Shown here: piece by piece, positions 1-10,421 of the stretch
How positions within the stretch are numbered: position 1 is the stretch's first letter
Layout: every line of letters starts with the position of its first letter
Origin: Ricinus communis
Lineage: Eukaryota; Streptophyta; Magnoliopsida; Malpighiales; Euphorbiaceae
Direction: 5' to 3'
Length of the DNA: 64,000 nt
NCBI RefSeq assembly: GCF_019578655.1
Contig: NC_063265.1
Coordinates: 18,896,285 to 18,960,284 of the forward strand
The notes under the pieces: model-generated
The model's input: the letters and a program-made list of their open reading frames with translations, nothing else
Told to the model about the DNA's origin: nothing
Databases searched by the model: none
Program-made: the position numbers and the translations under genes

Positions 1-695
1 AGAAGCTTCGTACACAGCGTCGTTTAGCCCGAGAAAAAGATAGGCAGGAGATGATTAGGCAAGGCTTGATTGAACCCCCAAAACCTAAAGTTAAAATGAG
101 CAATTTAATGAAAGTTCTTGGCTCTGAAGCTACACAAGATCCTACAAGACTTGAGAAAGAAATTCGTACTGCAGCTGCTGAGCGTGAACAAGCTCATATT
201 GACAGGAATATTGCACGCAAACTCACTCCTACTGAACGCCGTGAGAAGAAGGAGAGGAAGCTATTTGATGATCCAAATTCTGTAGAAACTATTGTCTCTG
301 TCTACAAGATCAATGACCTTTCACACAAGAAGACCCGTTTCAAAGTGGATGTTAATGCTCATGAAAACCGCTTGACCGGCTGTGCTGTAATTTCTGAAGG
401 AATGAATGTTGTGGTTGTCGAAGGAGGAAGTAAATCCATTAAGAGGTATGGGAAGCTAATGCTTAGGCGCATAAACTGGGCTGAGGCTGTGGAAGAAGAA
501 GAAGAAGAAGATGATGACATTGAGGAAAAGCCTGTGAACAAATGTGTCTTGGTCTGGCAAGGAAGTGTTGCCAAATTGAGCTTCAATAAGTTTTCTGTAC
601 ATGAGTGTGTGACTGAAGCTGCAGCCCGGAAAGTGTTTGCTGATGCCGGTGTTGCTCACTATTGGGATCTTTCTGTCAACTTCTCTGATGATTGA
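1..695 (+). CDS. PRP3: U4/U6 small nuclear ribonucleoprotein PRP3, C-terminal part (5' truncated by window)
   Basis: The frame is open from the first bases (codons start at position 3) to a TGA at 693-695, so this is the end of a longer gene whose upstream exons lie outside the window. It first shows the basic, charged PRP3 region (Arg/Lys/Glu-rich, with a KVKMSNLMKVLGSEATQDPT stretch). The C-terminal DUF1115 domain follows, with the landmarks GKLMLRRINW, CVLVWQG and AHYWDLS. PRP3 is a structural protein of the U4/U6 and U4/U6.U5 tri-snRNP and acts in the nucleus in pre-mRNA splicing. The Arabidopsis orthologue (RDM16) also affects RNA-directed DNA methylation. An acidic Glu/Asp run encoded by a GAA/GAT microsatellite (about 490-520) sits in the usual variable linker between LRRINW and CVLVW. 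The methionine codon at 51 is internal and not the start. Family assignment is firm; the symbol is by family. Confidence 0.93.
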   Translation, partial: KLRTQRRLAREKDRQEMIRQGLIEPPKPKVKMSNLMKVLGSEATQDPTRLEKEIRTAAAEREQAHIDRNIARKLTPTERREKKERKLFDDPNSVETIVSVYKINDLSHKKTRFKVDVNAHENRLTGCAVISEGMNVVVVEGGSKSIKRYGKLMLRRINWAEAVEEEEEEDDDIEEKPVNKCVLVWQGSVAKLSFNKFSVHECVTEAAARKVFADAGVAHYWDLSVNFSDD

Positions 696-3600
696 ATGTG
701 AGTGCTTGCCTCAATTGTAATTTTCCTCATCATTAATATTTTTGTCAAAGTTGAGCTATATGAAACGTTTTGGCAGTGAAGAGTTTGAAAGTACTTTGAT
801 GCAGTATTTCAACCGATTATCATCAGCTAATATATTCTTTAGAGTTTCTGTAAATTGGAGTTCCATGTTTCTGAATCAAGCGAGCTATGTGCTTAGGCAG
901 AAAATGCATTAACTATATGAACTTTAATAGCTGCTGTGGTTAGGCAATTGAATAACACTTTTGAGCTCCTGATCTGTTCACAATCTATTAGGGAGGCTGG
1001 AATTAAGGAGGTCCATGCCTATGTTGTAGTTCACACTATCTTGCAGTTGCTGTCTTTTTGTTATGAGATTAAATTGTTAGTGCTTTGTAAATGCCTCAAC
1101 AATTAAACGCAGGATCAATTTACTCCCAAAATCAGCTTTTCCAGTTAAATTAGACCAAAATCTATACAATTAGCCCCAGATCCTGAGCATAAATGCTCTA
1201 CCGAAACTAGTAAAGGACTATTGTAATAAAATTTTATGGTAATAACTACTCTCTTCGTTCTCTATTAATTCAATTTTTTTTTCAATTATTATCATTTTTA
1301 TATATTTAATATAACAGTGAAATACTTGTAATAAATTTTATAATAACTATAAAAGGAAAATTTAATCTAGTTTAGCTTTTTTTTTTTTCTGTAATTAAGT
1401 CTATTATTTTAATCCAAATGAACTATTAAAAAACTATTTTAGTATATAATAAAAGATTCCAAAAATATAGGATCATGTCCGAGTTAGGAGATTATGCCCA
1501 TAAAAGGAAACACATTTATATTAGAATGTGAAATTGAGTTTAAGAAGCTAGTATAATTCAAATAGCACAATGATAAAAGCTTATGAAATTGCTTGAAGCG
1601 TATGTATACAATAAATAATGGAAAATTTATTGAAATGTCTAAAAAATAGAGCTTTCTAACTTTTATCCCACAAGATATAAACCCTTATAAAAATGCGTTG
1701 CTGGCTAAAAAAAGTTACTTTTAACACACGTGCTCAGCTCAAAAACAACTGATTTAAATATTTAAAAAATTACAATAACTTAATCTAACAAGATTATATC
1801 ACAAAATCTTAAGAAATTAACTAGAAATTTCGACAATAATCTATAATAAATAATAGAATGAGAGAACATAAAGCTTCTTCAACAAACATTCATTAAATTC
1901 AAATATGAAAATAGGTAATGTAATTTCATCTATCTATCTTTTTGACTTTTTGTTGTTCGAAAAAATGCATTAAAACTCTTGAAAACAAATATATTATGTA
2001 ATTTACTTAACTACTTGCATGTAAAATAAGGTGAATATAGAATTTAAGTTCTCAAATCTAAAGATAAGTAAGTAATCAAAAATTATCTGTAAAAAACTCA
2101 GAAAAATTGTATATAACAAGTATACAGAGATATACTATAAGTATATCTTTTGAAATTTTGTAAAAATATATTCAAATTTATGTGTTATTGATAAATATCT
2201 TGTAAAATACTTGTATTGACTATTATATTGATATAAATAAAAAAATAAAAAATAAATCAATAATAGATCATAAAAAGTAGTTTAAAAAAATATAAAATAA
2301 ATTTTAAAAGTTACAACAAAGAGTATTAATGAGCATACATTTATAAGTATATATCAGAGGAAAAAAGTACAAAGTAAAAAGTATACCATAAATATATAGA
2401 GCCGGGTAATAAGTATCTATCATGAAATTGTAGAAAACTAATATTTAAATAATTTTTTTTATTCATATATATTGTACAAAATTTATATATTGAGAATTAA
2501 TGAGTATCTACAGGTACACAAAATGTATATATTTACAATAAGCATATAAAATATATTTAAAAGTAAACAATAAAAGGTATATAATGAGTATATAACTAGC
2601 ATATTTTAAGTATATATTATATTGCGACTATTATTGATTATGAGATAATCTTTTATATTTTTTCTCATATATAGACATTGCAATAGTATTTATTTTTCTT
2701 CACCACAACGGTAATTGAAAAGAAAATATCACATATATAAACTTTAATGTAAAGGGTATTCTATTATCAAAGGACAATTTTAAAAGTGTACAGTAAATAC
2801 TATATACTAAGTATATTATGAGTTTATTTTAAGTGTATAATACTATGATTCTCATTGAGTTTTCTCCATTCCGATTTTATTTTATTAAGTATACAGTGAA
2901 TTTCTTTTTAGATATTGATGAGCTTTTTTTTATTTGCTCTCATTAATATCATTTTTGTCATGTTCTTGACTATGTGAGAATGAAAGAAATGAGATATAAA
3001 ATAAAAGATAATAATTATATTATTTATTGTTTCTTGAGTGAGCTTTGTTAGAAAGAAGGAAATCAATTAGCTCAAGCTTTTTATGTATCATTTTTGTTCA
3101 AGAAAAGTATTAAATGAATTAGAAAATTAAAAACAAATAAGTATTTAGAATTTTTTTTTTCTTTTATTCATGAGTCATACGCTACCACTTATGGTATAAT
3201 ACTGATTTAAGATTTAAAGATATACAGTAAATAATATATATTAAGTATACAAGTATATTTAGATATATGATACTTGATTCTTATTGAATTTTATTCATTA
3301 TATTTCATGAACTCAAAATCATAAATCAAACTCAAAATTATCAAATTATGGAAATGTAATCATTTTATTGAATCACATATTGCAATTTAGATGTTTGACA
3401 AAATGCATGTGCGGACATAACCAAATAATTTTCTTGCTATTGTTATTATTGACCTAAATGAATACAATAAACAATATATAGTAAGCATATAACGAGTTTA
3501 TTTCAAGTACATAATACATTAATTCTTACTGAATTTTTTCCATTCAATTTTTAAAATCATCTTTTATATCTTTTTTAAATTTAAATATAGCCATAAGTCC

Positions 3601-4672
3601 TACTAAGTATACTCTAATAATCTTTTATGTATAATGCGTTAACTAAAAAATCATATGACAATTACATCAAATTCCTCCTCCAATTCTTCTTTGCTATATC
3701 CACTTCCTTAAGCTTACTACATAATTCAAACTCACAATAAAAAATCTTAATCTTTCTTGAATTTTACATAAGGAATAACATGATAGTAAGCCTCTTCCGA
3801 TGTTCGTAAGCTTATCATTTAAAAAACTATAGTTACACCTGAATTTTTCCATAAAAAAGAAAATCATACATATATAAAACTAGAAAATACAAAAAAAAAA
3901 CTACAAGTTTTAATTTTTTGAAGATCTAATAAAAACAATCTAACAAGATTTACATTTTACTTTTTTAAAATTCAAAACTTTAGTTGTCCTATGCACATAT
4001 TAACATGATTTAACAAGATCATATCATGTGAATAGAAAAGAAAACTGGACTTTTTGCCCTAATTTTTAACTAATAATTATGATTGACTAAATAATAGTTT
4101 TAAAGCAAACATGAGAGAAATTAAAATTACAACAAAAAATTACAGTTAATAGTATATAGTATACTCAAAATATATTATGAGTAGATAATGAGTATGTATT
4201 GACGTTATTATTATAATAACTAAAATCAAAACAACAATAATAAAACAAAAAGAAAAAAATAGATAACATACTATGGAGTTCAGGTTTTAGTGTTCACAAA
4301 AAATGACCAAATCTTCTCTTATTTTCATTTTCTTATTTTTCTATTTTATATTTTCTTTACCTTCTAAGTTTCTGAACTCTCAAACTGCGCATATATATTT
4401 TTTTCTTTTATTGCAATTGTTTTGCATTTTATTAAACATTTAGAGTGCATTTATAGATAACAGAAATGACAGTTTTACCACCATCATCAATATTTTCATT
4501 TCGCACTTTTGAAGCTTTAACATCAATATTCTTCTTTGAATGAAAATCATCAATAACTTTCTTTTCTTAATAAAAAAATCTCCATCCTGCTTAGTAGGAG
4601 ATTTCAAACTTTATTTTTTTTTTCTTCAACACCTCAGCTCCATTTACCGTAGAACGAAAATTCTTTTTCTTA
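696..4672. other. PRP3 3' flank and AT-rich spacer
   Basis: The first few hundred bases after the stop are probably 3' UTR and downstream flank of PRP3, still of mixed composition to about 1240. Beyond that the DNA is strongly AT-rich with no credible coding frame. From about 2560 to 4210 it contains diverged copies of an AGTATA-rich repeat, listed separately. Confidence 0.6.
2560..4210 (+). repeat. Degenerate interspersed AGTATA-rich repeat, about 5 copies
   Basis: Related blocks of roughly 80-100 bp start near 2560, 2785, 3220, 3460 and 4140. The best three (about 2785-2890, 3220-3310, 3460-3560) share the order: ACAGTAAATA-like start, AGTATAT words, GAGTTTATTTTAAGT, TAATAC, then ATTCT(C/T)A(C/T)TGA(G/A)TTTT and TCCATTC. 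The copies are the same way round but unevenly spaced, so this is an old scattered repeat rather than a neat tandem array. Origin unknown. Confidence 0.5.
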
Positions 4673-4680
4673 CTTATTAC
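4673..4680 (+). repeat. 8-bp target-site duplication of hAT element, left copy
   Basis: CTTATTAC directly before the TAGGGCTGAGCA terminus; its twin is at 6350-6357. Confidence 0.8.
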
Positions 4681-6349
4681 TAGGGCTGAGCATGAATCTT
4701 GGTGATTTGCGCCCGAACCGAATAACCGTACCGAAAAGTACCAGAACCGAAAAAATCAAAAATTTTTATAACCGAATTGAACCGATCCGAATTTTTTTAC
4801 TATTACGGTATGGTACTGGTTCTTTAGTAAAAACCGTATCGTAACAGTACCAGAACCGATCCGTCTTGTACTGATCCGGACCAAACCGTAGAACCGAATT
4901 TTTTACATATATTTATAAATAATTATTTATATTATATAAAAAATACATATATTAAAAAAATAATACATATACTCTATAAAAAATTATTTTATATTTATCA
5001 TTTATATAATATATATTAAAAATAACTATAATATTATAATATACTTTATACTCTATAAAAAATATAAGTTATATATATTAATATGTCACATAGTATATTG
5101 ATACTAGTAATCGAGTATACATACTATAATACTAAATTTAAAATTTATTTACTATCTAGAAATTTTTGACAAGTTAATTAAAAAATTACTTAATTTAATA
5201 AAAAGTTATATAAATTAGTAAAAATTATAAAAAGATGTTGTTATATAAATATAATATTATTTACACTATATTTATTCATAAATTAATTTTTAATTATATA
5301 ATATTTTTATTTTAAGAATAATTATATTAATTATACTAAAAGTATTAATTTATATAAATATTAAAATTAAGAAATAAATATTTTAAAAATAATTTTTATA
5401 TTATTATACTAATAAAACTTAAAAACTTAAATATTTAGAAATAATTAATTTATTAACTTTTAAAATATTATAAATTAATATTAAAATATAAAAAAATATT
5501 AAATTATATTTTATAATTTTTTTTTTGAAAATGATCAAACAAAACTTGAAAAAAATTGTCAAAACATCTTTTAACAATATAGAAGTTCTTTACTTCCCTT
5601 AACAACGAAGGTCCTCATTTGTTGTCAAGATTAGCTTAGAAGTTCAAATAAACCTATCTAACTAGAAGAATCAATAGAGGATATTGAAAGCATAGAGTCA
5701 GGTAAAATTTCTTTACTTCTTACATATGTTTGTTTATTGTTGATGCTGTTAAGTCTTATTGACGTAATTTTTTACTTTTATTGTAGGAATTATTCAAGAT
5801 CCTGAGATTGGTGAGTCCCTTATGCCAAGATTAAATGTGGAATGCTAATTTTGAGGGGAGGTAATAACATTTCTTTGCTAATTTTGGACATGTATTTTAG
5901 TGCTACATAAAGTTTGTAAATTTATTTATTTTAATGATTGTCATCTGTAAAATATTTTTATGCTTGCAGTAATATATATTTTAATGGTTTGTATTTGAAT
6001 ATTGAATGAATTATTATATTTGCAAGTGATTGAATTGCGAAATAGGTTGTTCAAGAATGTGATTGCAATTTTAATTTAGATTTTCATGCTACTTTGTTTA
6101 GGTTGGTAATCATATTTTCTCTAAATGTATTTGATTAAATATAAGATTAAAGTTATATTTTTTAAATTTTTTAGAACCGAAAATAGCACCGAACCGAACT
6201 GTATTGAACTGTAAAATTGGTATAATACGGTATTGGATCCTTTTATGTTTGGTACGGTACTGGTACCTTCAATTTTAAAATAACCGAGGTTTGGTATGGT
6301 ACTGGTGATTTATAAATAACCGAATTGGACCGATCCGTACTCAGCCTTA
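4681..6349. mobile_element. Non-autonomous hAT-like DNA transposon, about 1.67 kb
   Basis: The left end begins TAGGGCTGAGCA and the right end reads TACTCAGCCTTA, its imperfect inverted complement (10 of 12). The element is flanked on both sides by the perfect 8-bp direct repeat CTTATTAC (4673-4680 and 6350-6357). An 8-bp target duplication with TAGGG-type termini is diagnostic of the hAT superfamily. Subterminal regions on both sides are full of ACCGAA/CGGTTC/GGTACC-type words (4710-4900 and 6175-6330). The centre is AT-rich with no transposase frame, so it must be mobilised in trans. Another member of the family is at 42455-46417. Confidence 0.8.
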
Positions 6350-6357
6350 CTTATTAC
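6350..6357 (+). repeat. 8-bp target-site duplication of hAT element, right copy
   Basis: CTTATTAC directly after the right terminus at 6349, identical to 4673-4680. Confidence 0.8.
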
Positions 6358-7262
6358 ACCTAAATCTTTACTAGTAGAAGAAAAACCATTGCTTAAATCT
6401 CTAATAATTTATAGATTAGAATGAAGTTTCTTTTTGAGGAGGATGACAATCGACTATTAACCATAACAATCTACACATAAAATTAAAATTCATAAAACCA
6501 CTTGCAAGAAGAACTGAATCACTAAAGATGAATGAATAATAAGAAGTTAGATAGAGATTGAAAGAGAAAATAAAGAAAATAGAAAAAAAATATTGAAAAA
6601 ATTGCAAAATCAAAAACTAAAAGCAAAATATCATGTGAAAGAGAAATAGAATAAGTGAAGAAAATGGTTAGAGACAAAAAAAAAAAAAGTAACAAAATAC
6701 AACTCAAAAGCATAAAAAAAAAAAAAAAATGCAGCGTATAAATATAAAAGGAATAAAAATAGCGGGTATAATTTCCTCGTAAATAATCAATCTTTCGTTT
6801 ATCATTCAATATAATTTACTACTAACCAAACGTAAAGTTGAGTGCTTTCTAACCTCCTTGCATCTAGAAGTTAGGTGGATATCAAGAAACTAGTTTTGAT
6901 ACCCTTACATTAGTTATCAAGTCGGGTAGGAAGTCAAAAGAATCTTAGATTTTGTGTCCGACACAAACTCCAAGAGCTAATTGTAGTAATAAGTTTTAAT
7001 ATTTAGGACATAATCTTCTAGTTCAGTCATGATCCTATATCTTTTAGAATTTTCTTTATTCTATTTGAACACTCATAGTTAATTTCGTAGAGACACTAAA
7101 CTTTTTATGGTTGTTCGATTGTAATGATTCATGCAACCATATTTAGTTATTTTTTTCTAACTCAAATCTTATTTTGTTGTTGGATTATTATTTATTGTCT
7201 TGGTTATTATCTTCATTAGATAATTTGAAGCAAATGGGAAAACTTCATTAACTTAAATCAGA
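6358..7262. other. AT-rich spacer, no gene seen
   Basis: Purine-rich, low-complexity sequence with A runs (about 6678-6730), followed by unremarkable spacer. Apparent frames on the minus strand are Phe/Leu-rich translations of A runs and are not credible genes. Confidence 0.6.
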
Positions 7263-7490
7263 TTACGTGACATCAACTAGACAATCGGGAATAGACCCTT
7301 CCCCAGTCACAGGTTCAGTGAATAAAGCACTAGCCCTTGCTAACTCATGATGAGCTTTTCGTCTGACAAAAGGTAGGATAATCTTAGCTGATGCAAAGCT
7401 AAACACTCATCTAAAACAATTCCAAGTATAGAAGAAGCGTTATTCTGAGGAGGCGAGTTCAAAGCTTGAAAAACCACATTCGAGTCCATT
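7263..7490 (-). pseudogene. LINE-type RNase H domain relic
   Basis: On the minus strand the sequence translates, with one frameshift near the middle, to the end of an RNase H-like (RVT_3) domain of plant LINE polyproteins. It shows a DSNVVFQAL start, an ILGIVLDECLAL segment, then LPFVRRKAHHELARAS, and a stop at 7263-7265. This matches the family pattern DS..V..AL ... I..DC ... V.R.AN..AH.LA. No reverse transcriptase is joined to it, so it is a dead fragment. Confidence 0.55.
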
Positions 7491-7499
7491 CAAGAACAA

Positions 7500-7765
7500 T
7501 ACGGTTCAGAAATGCTGTCATCTGGGCGATTCAGAAAGGTTGGAGAAGGATCGTATTCGAAGGAGATGCTTCAATGGTCATTCAGATTTGTCACCCCCCA
7601 TGCTGAGGTTGCTGTTATTTTCTAAGACTTGGACCTCTTATCCGGAATTTTACTTTTGTCTTTTTTAGCTTTGTGAAACGGGATAATAACCGTTTAGCTC
7701 ATAATTTTGCCCAGTCTGTTTTTTTACTTCTGAGACCCAACTATTTGTATTAATCCTTATATTAA
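7500..7765 (+). pseudogene. Second LINE-type RNase H domain relic, head-to-head with the first
   Basis: The plus-strand frame shows NAVIWAIQKGW, then RIVFEGDASMVIQI with the family's GD motif and a premature stop. In a shifted frame FVKRDNNRLAHNFAQSV follows, the typical end of RVT_3 RNase H domains. Stops and frameshifts make it a pseudogene. It points away from the neighbouring relic at 7263-7490. Confidence 0.55.
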
Positions 7766-8022
7766 TATATCCTGTCTTGTGTTCAAAAAAGAACAATACG
7801 ATTGCAGCCAACAATTTTTGAGGGCCTCAACCAACCATTGAAAGTAGTGTCTATATTAACTCCAGGCCTCCCTCTACTTGAATTTGAGCTATCACTAGTG
7901 CCAGCACTCTTTGAAAATGCCTTTCGTCAATTATTGTAGTGGGAACATATATATATATATATTTTTTTCTTTTTTGACTTTTTCGAGCCAAAACTACAAA
8001 CAAGATTAAATACCCTAACCTC

Positions 8023-8030
8023 TATAAATG
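8023..8030 (+). promoter_or_regulatory. Probable TATA box of PGIP
   Basis: TATAAATG in the context CTCTATAAATG, about 39 bp before the PGIP start codon. This would give a very short 5' leader. Placement is by motif and spacing only. Confidence 0.45.
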
Positions 8031-8061
8031 TAACATTCATGAAGCAATACCAATTCTAAAA

Positions 8062-9048
8062 ATGAAGACCCTTTTCCATTCCCTACTCATTTCCACTCTC
8101 TTTTCCCTTTCCTTCTCAGAACTATGCAATCCCCGTGACAGAACGGTTCTCCTCCAAATCAAACAAGACTTTGGCAATCCTTACCTTCTTGCTTCATGGA
8201 AATCAGACACAGATTGCTGCAAAGAGTGGTACCAAGTAAAGTGTGACAGAACCACCCACCGCATCATTTCCCTCACCATTTTCGCCGGCGAACTTTCCGG
8301 CCAAATACCTCCTGCAGTTGGTGATTTACCTCATCTCGAAACCCTTATGTTCCACAAGCTAACAAACATTACAGGCCCTATACAACCCACTATTGCCAAG
8401 CTCAAAAACCTCAAGTCACTCGAGCTTGATCGGCTAAATCTTACAGGTTCTATACCTAAATTTCTAAGCCAACTCAAGAATCTTACTTTCTTGGATCTTT
8501 CTTTCAATAGTCTCTCTGGATCAATACCAAGTTCACTTTCTTTATTGCCAAATCTTGATGCTCTCCATTTAGATAGAAACAGGCTTACAGGATCAATCCC
8601 AGAATCATTTGGTGCATTTCAAGGCAGAGCACCAGCTCTTTACTTGTCTCACAATCAAATTTCAGGTACAATTCCTGCTTCATTAGCCAATATGGATTTC
8701 AATTTCGAAGTCGATTTCTCTCGCAATAAACTTGAAGGCGATGCTTCCATGTTGTTTGGACCAAACAAAACTACCCAATTCATAGATCTTTCAAGGAATT
8801 TGTTGGAGTTTAATCTATCAAAAGTTGAGTTTTCAAGCAGCTTGGCATCGTTAGATCTGAATCACAACAAGATTTATGGTAGCATTCCTGAGGAGTTAAC
8901 TCAAGTAAATTTATCATCGTTCAATGTAAGTTACAATAGGCTTTGTGGGCAGATTCCAAATGGTGGTCAGCTGCAGAAGTTCGATACTACGACATATTTC
9001 CACAACCGGTGCTTGTGTGGTGCTCCTCTTAAAAACTGCAGCAAGTAG
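8062..9048 (+). CDS. PGIP: Polygalacturonase-inhibiting protein (PGIP), extracellular LRR protein
   Basis: A single uninterrupted 328-residue frame, the usual PGIP length. A hydrophobic signal peptide (about residues 1-19, SLSFS before ELC) directs it to the apoplast. The N-terminal cap LCNPRDRTVLLQIKQDFGNP with the SDTDCC pair is a PGIP hallmark. About ten plant-type leucine-rich repeats (LxxLxLxxNxLxGxIP) fill residues 65-300, and a cysteine cap (RLCGQIPNGG, CLCGAPLKNC) closes the protein. Several N-glycosylation sequons (NIT, NLT, NKT) are present. PGIPs sit in the cell wall and inhibit fungal endo-polygalacturonases, favouring release of elicitor-active oligogalacturonides. The methionine chosen is the only one preceding a good signal peptide and lies just after a TATA-like box. 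Expression is commonly wound- and pathogen-induced in the family; nothing here proves that. Some PGIPs have one short intron, but none is needed here. Confidence 0.95.
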   Translation: MKTLFHSLLISTLFSLSFSELCNPRDRTVLLQIKQDFGNPYLLASWKSDTDCCKEWYQVKCDRTTHRIISLTIFAGELSGQIPPAVGDLPHLETLMFHKLTNITGPIQPTIAKLKNLKSLELDRLNLTGSIPKFLSQLKNLTFLDLSFNSLSGSIPSSLSLLPNLDALHLDRNRLTGSIPESFGAFQGRAPALYLSHNQISGTIPASLANMDFNFEVDFSRNKLEGDASMLFGPNKTTQFIDLSRNLLEFNLSKVEFSSSLASLDLNHNKIYGSIPEELTQVNLSSFNVSYNRLCGQIPNGGQLQKFDTTTYFHNRCLCGAPLKNCSK

Positions 9049-10421
9049 AGATGGTACCTACCCTGAGAAGTATTTTCTGGTGTATGATTTTGGAAGTGGT
9101 ATGTTAATGATGAAATTTTGCTGAGGCAGTTAATCTAATTATAAAATAATTTATAAATTATGTTTTGAGAAAGTGAAACGAATCAAGGGATAACAGATAT
9201 TCATCTGAATTTGTTGACCCACTTCCATGGCATTTCCTCTAATTTATAATTGGGATGGTGGAGATTTGCCGGAGTCACGAGGGGTGAAAAGCAAATGTCC
9301 AGTGACCAGAGCTAACTTTATCTTTAGATCGTAGAAATGTTTTGCAGGAGTATTTACATGGAACGTTTTCATGCACTGCCCAAATAAAATTTATGTTTAA
9401 AAAGAGATTATGATTTAATAGAAATTTAATATTTATTTTTTTTGATAAAATATTAATAATCAGAAATAAAATAAATTAATTTTTTGTTATATTATATAAT
9501 ATGAAACATTGTATATATTTTTAAAAAATATATACAATATTACTATATTGAGAGATATTATTATAAGATAGAATTTATAAAATTTTAATAATTATTTTTA
9601 TTTATAATTTATTCAAATTAAAATTGAAATTTTTTATAACTGGTCCACTGTAGAAAGATTCAACTGTATTTGTCTCTTTCCATCGCATTTGAAGTGCATT
9701 GATGGGTAGCCCAAAAGTCAAAACCCATGTTCTTGCTTCTGGCTGAAAATACCTACTCCTTCCTTGGCATCACAGCTATTTGTTTTTGTGTACCCGATCA
9801 TTTTTCAGTGTTCATGAGATTATTTTTTTAGTGTTTCATGATATCTGATATTCTAGGAAGCAAATGTTTAACAGTAAGCGCCCCACAGCTTCAGTAATTA
9901 ATGTTTTGTCTGCTATTATTTCATGAATTCAGCAGTGTGGATCATCAGGATGGATTCCCCAGCAAATATTCTTAAGACTACCACGATTGTGCTACAAAGA
10001 CTTATTTAGTATATGACAGATTAATTTCATCCAACAATTCTTTAAGGATTTATGTATAAGCTTTATTTATAGAATTATGCATGCGGCTTACAGTTATATG
10101 TTGCTCTATGACATTAAAATTACCCTACATGCATGTTTCTCCACCGACTTTGAATAGGATTTCCCTCGGTAGTTCAATGATTCCCCAATTCAGATATGAT
10201 ATTCCTAAGATCAGTAAAGTTGCCAACTCAAAGGAAAGAAAAGAAAATGGTAAAGTTCCCTTCAAGAGAAACAAAGTAATTCATTCACAAAACACCCCCT
10301 TTGTTTTTGCCTCTCAAGGGGCGTTCTGAGATATAAGTTATGGTACATTTACAAGTTTGTCAAGAATAATGGCCGAATATGATTACCTAAAGAAAAAACA
10401 AATGTGGTCTTCATCAATATG
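9049..10421. other. Intergenic region between two convergent genes
   Basis: Holds the 3' flanks of PGIP (plus) and the ABHD18-like gene (minus). AT-rich between about 9400 and 9640. A short plus frame at 10081-10329 resembles nothing I recognise and is probably chance. Confidence 0.5.

Noticed and set aside
359..659. Minus-strand frames opposite PRP3
   Set aside because: They are shadows of the real plus-strand coding sequence, including a poly-Ser run that is just the complement of the Glu/Asp repeat.
10081..10329. 82-residue plus-strand frame between PGIP and the ABHD18-like gene
   Set aside because: No recognisable domain, no splice context, and it lies in the 3' flank of a convergent gene.
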